Positions 21,485 to 31,765 of a DNA stretch of 64,000 bases are shown here, one piece after another. Under the pieces are notes generated by a model. It saw nothing but the letters and a program-made list of their open reading frames with translations. It ran no database searches and had not been told where the DNA came from. The stretch covers positions 1 to 64,000 of the forward strand of contig JAPLAM010000095.1 of NCBI GenBank assembly GCA_026393275.1, read 5' to 3'. The DNA is from Arthrobacter sp. (lineage in GTDB: Bacteria; Actinomycetota; Actinomycetes; Actinomycetales; Micrococcaceae). The translations under genes were made by a program, and so were the position numbers. How positions within the stretch are numbered: position 1 is the stretch's first letter; every line of letters begins with the position of its first letter.

Positions 21485-23170
21485 GTGGCCAAGTTACAGC
21501 TGATGCGTGAGAGTTTTCACAGAAGAAGCCTGTTGCCGGCAGCGCTGGCGGTACTGACGGGGCTGGCGGTGGGATCCGCTGGCTGCTCCGCCCCGGGGTC
21601 TTCCGTCCCCGGGCCGTCCCCTGACCAGAGTTCCGCGTCCGGCCCGCCGCCGGCGGGCGACGCCGGGCCCGGAAGACCGCTGGGCTGGGGTCCGGACCAG
21701 CGCGACGCCGATGCCGCCGGGAAGGCGGTGGCCGGGATGAGCCTCGAACAGAAGGCCGGCCAGGTGCTGTTGCCATTCTTCACCGGGCTCGACGCCGAAG
21801 CCCACGCCGGGACCATTGAACGCCTGCATCTGGCGGGCTCGATAATAATGGGCGACAACGTCCCCGCGACCCCGGACGGGCAGGTGGATACCCCCGCAAT
21901 GCGTGCCGCCGTCGAGCGCCTGCAACGGGCCGCCCAGGCCGACGGCCGCGGCTGGCCCGGGCTGGTCGGCGTGGACCAGGAAGGCGGCGTAGTTTCCCGG
22001 TTGCGCGCACCGCTGACCGAGTGGCCGGCCCCGATGAGCTACGGGGCGGCCGGCAGCGAACCGCTGGCCGCCGACGCCGGCCGCGCCATGTCCGCGGAAC
22101 TGGCCGCCCTTGGCTTTAACGTCGACTTTGCTCCCACCGCGGATGTCACGATGGGCCCCGCCGACCCCACCATCGGCTCGCGCTCCATCTCCGGCAGTGC
22201 TGACACCGCAGCGGAGTTCGGCACCGCTTTCTCGAGAGGAATGCTGGACTCTGGCGTCCTTCCGGCCGCCAAGCATTTTCCCGGCCACGGCTCCGTGACC
22301 GTCAACTCGCACGAGGGACTGCCTGTCCAAGACGCCAGCCTGGAGCAGCTGAGGGCGAAGGACCTCAAGCCCTTCCAAGCAGCCATCGACGCCGGCCTGC
22401 CGATGGTCATGACCGGTCACATTGCCGTCCCCGCCCTGCAGCCCGGCATCCCGGCCTCCGTCTCGAGGGCCTCCTATACGGAGTTGCGGCGGATGGGGTT
22501 CAAAGGGGTCGCCGTGACCGATGCGATGAATATGGGCGCGATCGAGCAGCAGTTCCCGGACGACGCCGCCGCCCCGTTGGCGCTTGCCGCCGGCGCGGAC
22601 CTGGTGCTGATGCCCGCGTCGGTGGAGACGGCCCACGCGGCGATCGTGAGCGCCGTCCGGAGCGGTGCCCTGCCGGCCGCGCGGCTGGACGAGGCGGCGC
22701 AGCGGGTGGCCACCATGCAGCTCTGGCATGCGCGCAGCCACCCGCCGCAGGGCCGGGCGCCCGGCAGCGGTGCGGCACTGTCCGAAAAAGTTTCGCAGGA
22801 AGCCATCACCGTGGTGGCGGGCCCCTGCCGCGGGCCGATCGTTCCGGCCAGTGTCCGGGTGAGCGGCGGAACCGAACAGGACCGTGCGCGCTTCGCCGCG
22901 GCGGCGAAGGAGGCCGGCGTCGGCCTCGGCGCCGGGCCGCTCGTGGCCCTGATCGGTTACGGCGGCGCCCCTGCGACGGCAGACGTGGCGGTAACGCTCG
23001 ACGCGCCGTGGCCGCTGGCAAAGTCCGCCGCGCCCGCGAAGATCGCGCTCTACGGCCGGAGCCAGGAGGCGTTCGACGCGCTGCTGGCGGTGCTGGCCGG
23101 GAAGGCCACCGCCCCCGGGAAGCTGCCGGTCGCCGTCGGGCCGCAGGGGCCGGGCTCCGGCTGCGGCTAA
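21485..23170 (+). CDS. GH3 beta-N-acetylhexosaminidase-like lipoprotein
   Basis: Family 3 glycoside hydrolase of 561 residues. A basic hydrophobic leader (HRRSLLPAALAVLTGLAVG) runs into the lipobox GSAGC at residue 34 and a Pro/Ser-rich linker, so it is probably a membrane-anchored exported lipoprotein. The NagZ-type catalytic loop KHFPGHG (His general acid) and the nucleophile Asp in GVAVTDAMNMGAI are present, as is VGVDQEGGVVSRL. Cell-wall muropeptide or chitobiose cleavage is likely. The C-terminal 130 residues resemble a degenerate GH3 C-domain. GTG at 21485 fits the leaderless promoter; the in-frame ATG at 21503 would also leave a full signal peptide. Confidence 0.85.
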   Translation: MAKLQLMRESFHRRSLLPAALAVLTGLAVGSAGCSAPGSSVPGPSPDQSSASGPPPAGDAGPGRPLGWGPDQRDADAAGKAVAGMSLEQKAGQVLLPFFTGLDAEAHAGTIERLHLAGSIIMGDNVPATPDGQVDTPAMRAAVERLQRAAQADGRGWPGLVGVDQEGGVVSRLRAPLTEWPAPMSYGAAGSEPLAADAGRAMSAELAALGFNVDFAPTADVTMGPADPTIGSRSISGSADTAAEFGTAFSRGMLDSGVLPAAKHFPGHGSVTVNSHEGLPVQDASLEQLRAKDLKPFQAAIDAGLPMVMTGHIAVPALQPGIPASVSRASYTELRRMGFKGVAVTDAMNMGAIEQQFPDDAAAPLALAAGADLVLMPASVETAHAAIVSAVRSGALPAARLDEAAQRVATMQLWHARSHPPQGRAPGSGAALSEKVSQEAITVVAGPCRGPIVPASVRVSGGTEQDRARFAAAAKEAGVGLGAGPLVALIGYGGAPATADVAVTLDAPWPLAKSAAPAKIALYGRSQEAFDALLAVLAGKATAPGKLPVAVGPQGPGSGCG

Positions 23171-23215
23171 GCCGTCTCTCTTGCTCGGCCCTCGTGGCGC
23201 TCGGTCCCCGTGGCG

Positions 23216-23221
23216 TTTAAT
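23216..23221 (+). promoter_or_regulatory. -10 hexamer of leaderless shikimate dehydrogenase-like gene
   Basis: TTTAAT lies 6 nt before the GTG at 23228 and supports that start over an in-frame GTG at 23210. Confidence 0.45.
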
Positions 23222-23227
23222 GGTGCT

Positions 23228-24061
23228 GTGCCCATCCTGAATAAAGACATGACCCTGTGCATCTCGCTCTCGGCCCGGCCGAGCAACAACGGGACCCGTT
23301 TCCACAACCACCTCTATGACCAGCTGGGCCTGAACTGGATCTACAAGGCCTTCGCCCCCACCGACCTGGCCCAGGCAATCGCCGGGGTGCGGGGGCTGGG
23401 CATCCGCGGCTGTGCGGTGTCGATGCCCTACAAGGAGGACGTCATCGCCCTGGTGGACGTGATGGACCCCTCCGCGAAAGCCATCGATTCGGTCAACACC
23501 ATCGTCAACGACGGCGGTACGCTCACGGCCTACAACACCGACTACACCGCCATCGAGCAGTTGCTGCAGCGCAACGCCGTCCCCACGGGTTACTCCGTCT
23601 GGCTGCTGGGCGCCGGCGGGATGGCGAAGGCCACCGCGGCGGCGCTGCGTGACGCCGGCTTCCGGGACGTGACCATCATCGCGCGCAACGCGGAGGCCGG
23701 ACAGGCGCTCGCCGGACTATACGGGTTCGGGTGGCGCGCCGGGATCCCGGCCCCCGTCGCCGCGGAAGGCCCGGCCGACATGCTGATCAACGTGACGCCG
23801 GTCGGCATGGCCGGCGGACCGGAGGCGGGCTCGCTGGCCTTCCCGCAGGAAGCCGTGGCGGCCGCGAAACTGATCTTCGACGTCGTGGCACTGCCCGCCG
23901 AGACGCCCCTGATCCGGGCCGCCCGGGCGGCCGGCAAGCAGGTGATCACTGGCGCCGAGGTCGCCACGATCCAGGCCCTTGAACAGTTCGTGCTCTACAC
24001 CGGCGTCCGGCCCTCCGCCGAACAGGTCCGGGCCGCCGAGGAGTTCATGCGGGCCCAATAG
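23228..24061 (+). CDS. shikimate 5-dehydrogenase-like protein
   Basis: 277-residue AroE-fold oxidoreductase. LCISLSARPSNNGTRFHN replaces the canonical substrate-loop SxS pattern of AroE, and the protein retains GCAVSMPYKEDV (catalytic Lys), NTDYTAIE (Asp) and the dinucleotide loop LLGAGGMAKATAAAL. This matches a shikimate-dehydrogenase-like branch seen as a second copy in several bacteria. It may act on quinate or another ring acid rather than serve the main aromatic pathway. No other aro gene is nearby. Confidence 0.8.
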   Translation: MPILNKDMTLCISLSARPSNNGTRFHNHLYDQLGLNWIYKAFAPTDLAQAIAGVRGLGIRGCAVSMPYKEDVIALVDVMDPSAKAIDSVNTIVNDGGTLTAYNTDYTAIEQLLQRNAVPTGYSVWLLGAGGMAKATAAALRDAGFRDVTIIARNAEAGQALAGLYGFGWRAGIPAPVAAEGPADMLINVTPVGMAGGPEAGSLAFPQEAVAAAKLIFDVVALPAETPLIRAARAAGKQVITGAEVATIQALEQFVLYTGVRPSAEQVRAAEEFMRAQ

Positions 24062-24110
24062 CCCGCCGACGCGCGGCCCGGCAGCCCCCGCAGCGCCGAC
24101 GGGTGCCCTG

Positions 24111-25337
24111 CTAGACCGGCTGCACCGCGATGGCCACCCGCTCTTCGCCGATCCGGGTGAGGACCAGCGTGGCCGTCTTTTTCGCCGGGTTTTTGGCGCT
24201 CCTGCTGCCCGGGAGCAGCTGCTTGCGCAGTTCCTCCGGCGTGACCGAGATGCCGCGCTTCTTGATGTCGAGGATGCCGACGCCGTTGTCCTTGACCCAC
24301 GCCTTCAGCGCCTTCACGTTGAACGGCATGACTTCAAGTACCTTGTACGCCCGGGCGAAGGGGGTATCGCGCAGCTCCGGGGCGCAGATGTAGGCGATGT
24401 GTTCGTCCAGCAGGTGCCCGCCCAGCTGCAGCGCGACGTCGGCGACCAGGCCCGCGCGGATCACGGCGCCGTCGGGTTCGTAAAGGTAGCCCTCCGCCGG
24501 GCCCACCGGGGCTGTCGGTCCGGCGTCGAAGTCCTCCGCGCTGGTGAGTTCCGCGGCGCCCTGCGGGCCCAGGAGCAGCGCCGCGCGGCGGATTCCGGGC
24601 CGGCGGACAGCGTTGAACCACAGTGCCACCTCGGTGACGTCGCCGCCCACCGAGACCCACTGCGCCTCGCAGCCAGCCGGCACCGAGGCGTGCGGGATGC
24701 CGGGGCCCATTTTCACGCCGACGGCGCGGCCGGCCGCGGCCAGGGATTCCACAAAGGACAGCGGGGGCGAGAAGTCTTCCGGGTCCCAGAGGCGTTTCGT
24801 TCCGGAGCTGGAGGTGGTGCGGCGGGCGGGGTCGAGCCAGACGCCGTCGATCCCGTCCAGCGGGACGGCGGCGGCGTCGGCATGGACCACGGTCGCGTTC
24901 CGGAACGGGATCAGGTTCATGGTGGCGCAGGCGGCGGTGGTTTCGTCCAGTTCCACCGCGGTGACTTGGATGTCCAGGGAGGCCAGGGCCATCGCGTCGG
25001 CGCCCAGGCCGCAGCCCAGGTCCGCCACATGGGCGATCCCGGCCTCGGCGAACCGCTGTGCGTGCCGTGCCGCCACGGTGAGCCGCGTCGCCTGTTCCAG
25101 GCCGGCCCGGGTGAAGATCATCTGGCGGGCGAATTCGCCGAATTTGGCCTCGGCTTTGGTCCGCAGGCGGGACTGTGTGAGGGCTGCGGAGACCAGTTCG
25201 GGGGAGTGGCCGGCCTTCCGGAGCGAGGCGTTTAGGCGGAAGGCCTCCTCCTCCTGGTAGGGCCCCAGCGAGGCCAGCAGCTCCCAGCCTTCCGGGTTGA
25301 GCAGCGGGGCGATCTGGTCCTGCGTAGTCTCAGCCAT
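24111..25337 (-). CDS. class I SAM-dependent methyltransferase with THUMP-like domain
   Basis: 408 residues. An N-terminal helical part (about 1-90) is followed by a Rossmann methyltransferase with motif I VADLGCGLGADAMALASL, the acidic ribose-binding loop VTAVELDETTAAC and the post-I LDPARRT motif. The C-terminal part (GYLYEPDGAVIRAGL onward) matches the THUMP-like domain of actinobacterial homologues annotated as putative RNA or small-molecule methyltransferases. LDPARR resembles nucleic-acid base methyltransferases. The target is unknown. Leaderless promoter; divergent from a small membrane protein. Confidence 0.8.
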   Translation of the reverse strand: MAETTQDQIAPLLNPEGWELLASLGPYQEEEAFRLNASLRKAGHSPELVSAALTQSRLRTKAEAKFGEFARQMIFTRAGLEQATRLTVAARHAQRFAEAGIAHVADLGCGLGADAMALASLDIQVTAVELDETTAACATMNLIPFRNATVVHADAAAVPLDGIDGVWLDPARRTTSSSGTKRLWDPEDFSPPLSFVESLAAAGRAVGVKMGPGIPHASVPAGCEAQWVSVGGDVTEVALWFNAVRRPGIRRAALLLGPQGAAELTSAEDFDAGPTAPVGPAEGYLYEPDGAVIRAGLVADVALQLGGHLLDEHIAYICAPELRDTPFARAYKVLEVMPFNVKALKAWVKDNGVGILDIKKRGISVTPEELRKQLLPGSRSAKNPAKKTATLVLTRIGEERVAIAVQPV

Positions 25338-25344
25338 GCCATCA

Positions 25345-25350
25345 AGCGTA
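25345..25350 (-). promoter_or_regulatory. -10 hexamer of leaderless methyltransferase gene
   Basis: TACGCT on the minus strand lies 7 nt before the ATG. Confidence 0.45.
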
Positions 25351-25380
25351 GTTCAGGCGCGGAACGCCGGGTGCGCCCGA

Positions 25381-25386
25381 TAGGCT
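25381..25386 (+). promoter_or_regulatory. -10 hexamer of leaderless membrane protein gene
   Basis: TAGGCT lies 7 nt before the ATG at 25394. Confidence 0.5.
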
Positions 25387-25393
25387 GGACGGC

Positions 25394-25807
25394 ATGGATG
25401 GCAGGGACACAGAAGACTTCGGCACGGCAGACACCCGCGAGCAACCCGGCGAGGAGGTCCGGGACGGCCGGGGACTGGCCCGTTTCGCCCGCCCGGCCCT
25501 GATCGCGGGCAGTGTGGTCGTGGTTGTGTGTGTGGCCTTGCTGGTCATCATCTTCTTCCTCGATTCCTTCAACGCGACCGTTTATTCCGTCGGCGGCAAG
25601 GACGTGAAGGACGCCACCGACGAGGCTCGCGCCATCCGGGACACCTATGCCGCTGCCAAGGTAGGCGGCATCATCTTCCTCATTTTGGGAGCGGTGGCCG
25701 CCCTCGCCGGCGGCTTCGTGCTGTACCGAGAACGGAACACCGCCGCCCCGATCGACGAGGACGACGACGGCCAGGACTGGGACTACGAGGATCTCGCGGG
25801 GGAGTAG
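25394..25807 (+). CDS. small two-helix membrane protein, unknown function
   Basis: 137 residues with two predicted transmembrane helices: ALIAGSVVVVVCVALLVIIF (about residues 36-56) and GIIFLILGAVAALAGGFVLY (about 92-112). The ends are highly acidic (DGRDTEDFGTADTREQPGEE at the start, DEDDDGQDWDYEDL at the end). The loop DSFNATVYSVGGKDVKDATD would face outside if both termini are cytoplasmic. No family recognised. It is the last gene before the repeat-rich groES upstream region. Confidence 0.7.
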   Translation: MDGRDTEDFGTADTREQPGEEVRDGRGLARFARPALIAGSVVVVVCVALLVIIFFLDSFNATVYSVGGKDVKDATDEARAIRDTYAAAKVGGIIFLILGAVAALAGGFVLYRERNTAAPIDEDDDGQDWDYEDLAGE

Positions 25808-25880
25808 GCGCCTTCTGCTGTGCTTGCTGCTGTACTGCGTGGTGCGGCGTGACGTGGCACAGATTCGGTCCGCCCACTCC

Positions 25881-26124
25881 GGACATGCCCGTCCTGCCCG
25901 GTCATCACTGGACATATTGCGTATATGTCCTTCTGTGGCAGCCAGCAACGGGCAGGTCCATCGCTCCCGGACGGCATGTCCATTGCACCCGACCGGCAAG
26001 GAGCATGCCTATCGCTCAGCTCCAACACTGGACACAAGCTCCGCGCCCCGGACGGCACGCTGCGCACAACTGGAACGTAACAAACCTGAGTCCACCGGCC
26101 GCCTCGCAGAATGAGCATGTCCCG
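25881..26124. repeat. Gene-free region with scattered GGACATGCC / GAATGAGCATGTCC motifs
   Basis: About 360 bp between the membrane protein and the CIRCE elements contains no convincing gene. It holds a motif identical over 16 bases to the 15.8-kb repeat (26109-26124, GAATGAGCATGTCCCG), an inverted pair GGACATAttgcgtaTATGTCC at 25910-25930, and the pairs CACTGGACA at 25906 and 26026 and CCCGGACGGCA at 25966 and 26047. It looks like a decayed relative of the 15.6-kb repeat array. Confidence 0.6.
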
Positions 26125-26174
26125 CGCCGCGCCTTGTCCGGTACCGCCGTCGGACGTTCACCGACGATGAACTT

Positions 26175-26201
26175 CTGGCACTCACCTTGACCGAGTGCTA
26201 A
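26175..26201 (+). promoter_or_regulatory. CIRCE element 1 (HrcA operator)
   Basis: CTGGCACTC-N9-GAGTGCTAA matches the CIRCE consensus TTAGCACTC-N9-GAGTGCTAA at 16 of 18 positions. It overlaps the probable -35 box of groES. HrcA would repress here at normal temperature. Confidence 0.9.
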
Positions 26202-26212
26202 CTACTTACATA
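26187..26212 (+). promoter_or_regulatory. probable groES-groEL1 promoter
   Basis: TTGACC at 26187 sits inside CIRCE 1, and TACATA-like -10 sequence follows at 26207-26212. The spacing is a little short, so the exact -10 is uncertain. Confidence 0.45.
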
Positions 26213-26221
26213 GAGTCGTCA

Positions 26222-26248
26222 TTAGCACTCTCCCTAGGCGGGTGCTAA
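26222..26248 (+). promoter_or_regulatory. CIRCE element 2 (HrcA operator)
   Basis: TTAGCACTC-N9-GGGTGCTAA has a perfect left half and one mismatch in the right half. It lies 20 bp after CIRCE 1 and just downstream of the promoter, so two HrcA dimers may flank the start of transcription. Confidence 0.92.
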
Positions 26249-26359
26249 CACCTGAAGCTTTACCGGCCTGGCTACTGCCGGCACCGCGACGACGGTCTGT
26301 ACGCCACGGCACCACAGCTTTAAAGTCCACGAATTTGCTGACGAAAAGGAGAGGTCCGA

Positions 26360-26653
26360 GTGTCGGTCTCTATTAAGCCTCTTGAGGATCGTATTGTTGT
26401 CCGCCCGCTCGAAGCCGAGCAGACCACGGCTTCCGGCCTGGTTATCCCGGACTCCGCGCAGGAAAAGCCGCAGGAAGGCGAAGTTGTTGCAGTTGGCCCC
26501 GGCCGCTTCGAAGATGGCAACCGCGTTCCTGTTGACGTAGCCGTTGGCGACGTCGTCATCTACTCCAAGTACGGCGGAACCGAAGTCAAGACCGGCGGCA
26601 ACGAGTACCTCGTACTGTCCGCCCGCGACGTTCTGGCGATCGTCGTAAAGTAA
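26360..26653 (+). CDS. groES: co-chaperonin GroES
   Basis: 97-residue Hsp10 that caps Gro[21 protein letters not shown], the mobile loop [19 protein letters not shown], and [12 protein letters not shown] are all typical. The GTG start follows GGAGAGG. The long leader carries two CIRCE sites, so expression should rise on heat shock through loss of HrcA binding. groEL1 follows 77 bp later after a hairpin. Confidence 0.97.
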   Translation: MSVSIKPLEDRIVVRPLEAEQTTASGLVIPDSAQEKPQEGEVVAVGPGRFEDGNRVPVDVAVGDVVIYSKYGGTEVKTGGNEYLVLSARDVLAIVVK

Positions 26654-26662
26654 CTCCCTTGG

Positions 26663-26708
26663 ACCCCGCGCCGCCGCTCCTTCGCTTGAACGGACGGCTG
26701 CGCGGGGT
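26663..26708 (+). terminator. Hairpin between groES and groEL1
   Basis: ACCCCGCGC pairs with GCGCGGGGT across 28 nt. It may attenuate read-through or protect the groES mRNA end, shifting the GroES:GroEL ratio. Only a weak T-rich tail (TTCTGTCTTG) follows. Confidence 0.45.
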
Positions 26709-26718
26709 TCTGTCTTGA

Positions 26719-28341
<1,623 letters not shown>

Positions 28342-28357
28342 CCCTCAGCGCAACAGA

Positions 28358-28392
28358 AGACCGGACCAGCGTCAGCTGGTCCGGTCTTTTTT
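28358..28392 (+). terminator. Rho-independent terminator of groES-groEL1
   Basis: A 13-bp stem AGACCGGACCAGC/GCTGGTCCGGTCT with a GTCA loop is followed by a run of T. Confidence 0.95.
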
Positions 28393-28532
28393 CTGTCTTG
28401 TTCTGCCTCGTTTTGCCCCTGCAGCGCGGGGAAACTCTGCCGGGATACACGGGAAAATCACAACTTGGAATGCGTCAATGGGACCTTGGTGGTAGCCGTT
28501 ACGGGTGGCCCCAAATACTGAGTTTGGTTAGA

Positions 28533-28545
28533 ATTGACGCTTTGG
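28533..28545 (+). promoter_or_regulatory. Shared upstream motif of the acyltransferase paralogues, copy 1
   Basis: ATTGACGCTTTGG ends 22 nt before the ATG. The same motif with one change lies at the same distance from the paralogue's start at 31766. It may be a promoter part, operator or duplication trace. Confidence 0.5.
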
Positions 28546-28567
28546 TTGACAGTATTAGGGAATTTTT

Positions 28568-30622
28568 ATGACCCAGCAAAGATCCCTACCCCGCCCTGCC
28601 GCCTCCGGCGGCGCAGCCCGAGTGGGCCGTAAATCCACCTTTAGGCCCGAAATCCAGGGTCTCCGGTCCCTGGCCGTGCTCATGGTGATGACGTACCACA
28701 TCTGGTTGGACCGGGTCTCCGGCGGCGTGGACGTGTTCCTGCTCGTCTCGGCCTTCCTGATGACGCTGCAGTTCGTCGGACGCTACGAGCAAGGCCGGCC
28801 GGTCGGGCTCCTCAAACATTGGTTGCACCTGTTTCGGCGTCTCCTCCCTGCTGCGGTCACAGTCATCGTTGCCGTCATTGCCGCCAGCCTCAGCTTTCTG
28901 CCTCGGACCCGCTGGTTGGAGGTCATTCACCAGGGTTGGGCATCACTGTTCTATGCCGAAAACTGGCTCCTGCAGTCCCAGGCCACCGACTACTACGCCT
29001 CAAACCGTGGTCTGGCCAGCCCCTTCCAGCACTTCTGGTCGCTGTCGATCCAGGGACAGGTCTTCATCCTGTGGCCGCTTATCTTCGCGGGGACGGCGAT
29101 TCTCGCTGGGCGTTTCGGGCTCCGCTACCGCGCGCTGCTGGGCTACGTTTTCGCCCTGGTTTTTGCGAGCTCGCTGATTTACTCGATAAATGTCACCGCC
29201 GCCAACCAGACTCAAGCGTATTTCGACATGCCTGCGCGCCTGTGGGAGTTTGCGCTCGGCACTCTGGTGGCCTTGGCCCTTCCCTCACTCCGGCTGCCCC
29301 GGTACTGGCGTGTCGCGCTCGGCTGGTTGGGCGTTGTGGCGATGCTCAGTTGCGGCATCCTGCTTAATGTCCAGGCGTCGTTCCCGGGAAGCATCGCACT
29401 TTGGCCCACCCTGGCGGCAGCCTGCGTGATCGTGGCTGGCCAGACCGGCAGCAAATTGGGGGTCGACCGCTTCCTGAGCACGGGGCCGTTGGTTCGGCTC
29501 GGGGACATGTCCTACGCGTTGTACCTGTGGCACTGGCCGGTCTTGGTCATCGCGTTGGCCGCTGCAGACAAGGACCGTGCAGGGCCGATCACGGGGGCCG
29601 TCATCGTGGCCGTTTCGATGATGCTCGCCTACCTGACCACACGCTTCATTGAGAAGCCATGGCGGGGCTGGCAATGGCCGGAGCTTCGGCGCTGGCGCGC
29701 CCTCACCGCCATCGTGGCCGCCCTTGCCGTCGCGGCAGTTCCCCTTGCGGGGACCCAGATTAACCTCTACTTCGAGAGCCAGGCCGAGCTCGCCAAGGCA
29801 GCACGCAACAATCCTGGTGCCCAGGCGCTCCTGCCCGACTTCGTCAACCAGGCAGACGCCAACGCCATGCTGCTCCCGGCCGCGGAGAGGCTGGGATTGG
29901 ACTGGGCGAGCCTGCCACAGCCCTGCAGCGGAGATTTGAAGCCGCAAGACCCGATGCTGCGAGACGATTGTGAACAAAGCGGTCACACCGGGGTGGGGGC
30001 AAAGACCGTCCTGGTGCTGGGGGACTCCCACGCCGAACAGTGGCTGCCCTCAATTACTCCGGTCAGCGACGCGAAGGGCTGGCGGCTGTATGCGATGCTC
30101 AAGGGTGGCTGCAAGCCGAGCACCACCGACCAGCACGAGTCGGCAGACTGCGACCACTTCAATGCTGCGGTGACAGCCGAGGTCAAGAGAAACCCGCCGG
30201 ACGCGATTGTCGTGGTGGGCACGGCGGCATCGCCATCTTCGCCGCGGGAGACGCTCATCCCGGGCCTGGAGTCCTCCCTCAAGACCTGGACGGACCAGGG
30301 GATCGGGGTGGTGCTCTTGCGGGACAATCCGCGGTTCGGCTTCAATATGGCTAACTGCGTCGCCACCAAGGGAGCCAACGCGCAGGAATGCCGGCCCGCC
30401 CGCGACGGCCTCTTCGCAGCCACCAGCCCCCTGGATTCGGTGCAGGCGCCGGGTGTAGCCGCAGTCGACATGACCGACCTGATCTGCAACGCCACCGAAT
30501 GCCCGGGGGTGGTCGGCAACACCTTCGTGTACATGGACGACAACCATCTCAGCCGCACCTACAGCGCAAGCATGGCGCCGATGTTCCAGGAGAGACTCCT
30601 CGCCGCAACCGGATGGGACTAG
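28568..30622 (+). CDS. AT3-SGNH membrane acyltransferase (OafA/YrhL type)
   Basis: 684 residues. An N-terminal acyltransferase-3 domain of about ten helices (residues 25-400) begins with FRPEIQGLRSLAVLMVMTYH, whose His is the usual catalytic residue, and VFLLVSAFLMTLQF. It contains FWSLSIQGQVFILWPLIF and SYALYLWHWPVLVIAL. The C-terminal SGNH domain has block I VLVLGDSHAEQWLP and block V DDNHLS. Such proteins move acetyl or other acyl groups across the membrane onto surface glycans, peptidoglycan or lipids. It is closely similar in order and length to the gene at 31766, with a DUF389 gene in between on the other strand. Confidence 0.9.
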   Translation: MTQQRSLPRPAASGGAARVGRKSTFRPEIQGLRSLAVLMVMTYHIWLDRVSGGVDVFLLVSAFLMTLQFVGRYEQGRPVGLLKHWLHLFRRLLPAAVTVIVAVIAASLSFLPRTRWLEVIHQGWASLFYAENWLLQSQATDYYASNRGLASPFQHFWSLSIQGQVFILWPLIFAGTAILAGRFGLRYRALLGYVFALVFASSLIYSINVTAANQTQAYFDMPARLWEFALGTLVALALPSLRLPRYWRVALGWLGVVAMLSCGILLNVQASFPGSIALWPTLAAACVIVAGQTGSKLGVDRFLSTGPLVRLGDMSYALYLWHWPVLVIALAAADKDRAGPITGAVIVAVSMMLAYLTTRFIEKPWRGWQWPELRRWRALTAIVAALAVAAVPLAGTQINLYFESQAELAKAARNNPGAQALLPDFVNQADANAMLLPAAERLGLDWASLPQPCSGDLKPQDPMLRDDCEQSGHTGVGAKTVLVLGDSHAEQWLPSITPVSDAKGWRLYAMLKGGCKPSTTDQHESADCDHFNAAVTAEVKRNPPDAIVVVGTAASPSSPRETLIPGLESSLKTWTDQGIGVVLLRDNPRFGFNMANCVATKGANAQECRPARDGLFAATSPLDSVQAPGVAAVDMTDLICNATECPGVVGNTFVYMDDNHLSRTYSASMAPMFQERLLAATGWD

Positions 30623-30650
30623 GGCGATCTTGTTCCGCCGGCGGGTTTGC

Positions 30651-31619
30651 TCAGTGGGGCTTCGGCTGCGCCTTCCGGCGCAGCCGAAGCGCGGCATCTC
30701 GCGGCAGGCGCTTGGTGATTACCACGTAGTACAACAACACCGCCACTGCCGAGACGACGATCCCGATCAGGTTCAGAAAAAGCTGGAGCGCGGAGCCAGC
30801 GGCCTTCTGGTACTCGCCCAGCACCAGGGCCACCGCCACGTAACCTGCGGCCGGGACCGTGGTCACGGAGATGAAGACGCCGATCAGGGCGGCCGACCGC
30901 CGGCTGATCACGGACAACATGCCTGCTGTCCCCGCCAGCAAGGCGACGATCAGGGAGTACGGTCCCGGATGGTAGATGAACTCCACCGCCGAGCCGCGGT
31001 CCAGGGCATCGCGGGGAAAGAGCCCGAGCGGGACGGATAGCCACGCCGTGAGGGCGGCGGCCAGCATGGCGGCGGGAAACCCCACACCGAGGGCGACGGC
31101 GGCGCCTCGTCCCAGCCGCCATTGGCGCCGCACCAGCGCCACGGCGAGGGCAGCGAGCGGCCCGAATTCGGGGCCCACGGCCATGGCGCCGACGATCGCG
31201 ATGGGGGAGTCGGTGACGATCCCGATTGCTGCGAGCTGGGTGGCCAGGACCAGAAACACCAGGTAGCTCCACGTAAGTCGGGAGTCTTCCCCGGTCTGCC
31301 GCGATACCTCATCCCAGATCATGGCATCCGCGCCTTCGCCGGGAGCCTCAGCGACCGCCCGGTCCGCCCGGTCCGAAAGCAGCAGCTCCGGCGTCGTGAC
31401 CGCGATGGATCCGACTTCCTGGACGTTCAGGGCGTGCAGTTTCTCGATCAGCGCCTCGGCGGATTCCCGCGCCATGAATACGAGGATGACGTCTCCCGGC
31501 GGGACCACCGAGGCGCCCGGGTGCACCGCCACCTCGGCCACGCCGGGCTCGCCGGAACAGCATTCTAGGACGGCGCCCGAGAGCTCGACCGGGACACTTA
31601 TTCGTAACTGCACGATCAC
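30651..31619 (-). CDS. DUF389 family membrane protein
   Basis: 322 residues. A soluble N-terminal region of about 140 residues starts IVQLRISVPVELSGAVLEC and resembles the ACT-like part of DUF389/TIGR00341 proteins. It is followed by about six to seven helices carrying the core IVTDSPIAIVGAMAVGPEFG and IAVGVF-like AALIGVFISVTTVPAAGYVA. The C-terminus is Arg/Lys-rich. The GTG at 31619 is chosen because GGAGG lies 6 nt before it; the longer frame to 31709 is Arg/Pro-rich without similarity. Function of the family is unknown (a channel or transporter role has been suggested). It is convergent with the first acyltransferase and divergent from the second. Confidence 0.85.
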   Translation of the reverse strand: MIVQLRISVPVELSGAVLECCSGEPGVAEVAVHPGASVVPPGDVILVFMARESAEALIEKLHALNVQEVGSIAVTTPELLLSDRADRAVAEAPGEGADAMIWDEVSRQTGEDSRLTWSYLVFLVLATQLAAIGIVTDSPIAIVGAMAVGPEFGPLAALAVALVRRQWRLGRGAAVALGVGFPAAMLAAALTAWLSVPLGLFPRDALDRGSAVEFIYHPGPYSLIVALLAGTAGMLSVISRRSAALIGVFISVTTVPAAGYVAVALVLGEYQKAAGSALQLFLNLIGIVVSAVAVLLYYVVITKRLPRDAALRLRRKAQPKPH

Positions 31620-31730
31620 TCGCGGCCTCCTACGACTCGTAAACAGACTAGTGGCGCGGGACGGAAGGTGCCTCTTGTCGGGCCGCCCGCGCGGGCGGTC
31701 GACTGGCACGAAACATTACGGCTCGGTAAC

Positions 31731-31743
31731 ATTGATGCTTTGG
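31731..31743 (+). promoter_or_regulatory. Shared upstream motif of the acyltransferase paralogues, copy 2
   Basis: ATTGATGCTTTGG ends 22 nt before the GTG at 31766, as in copy 1 at 28533. Confidence 0.5.
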
Positions 31744-31765
31744 AATCCGGCCTGAGGGGTCCGAA

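Noticed and set aside
21494..23311. 605-codon open frame antisense to the GH3 gene
   Set aside because: Low-complexity Gly/Arg/His composition, no start signals, and the plus strand has clear GH3 motifs.
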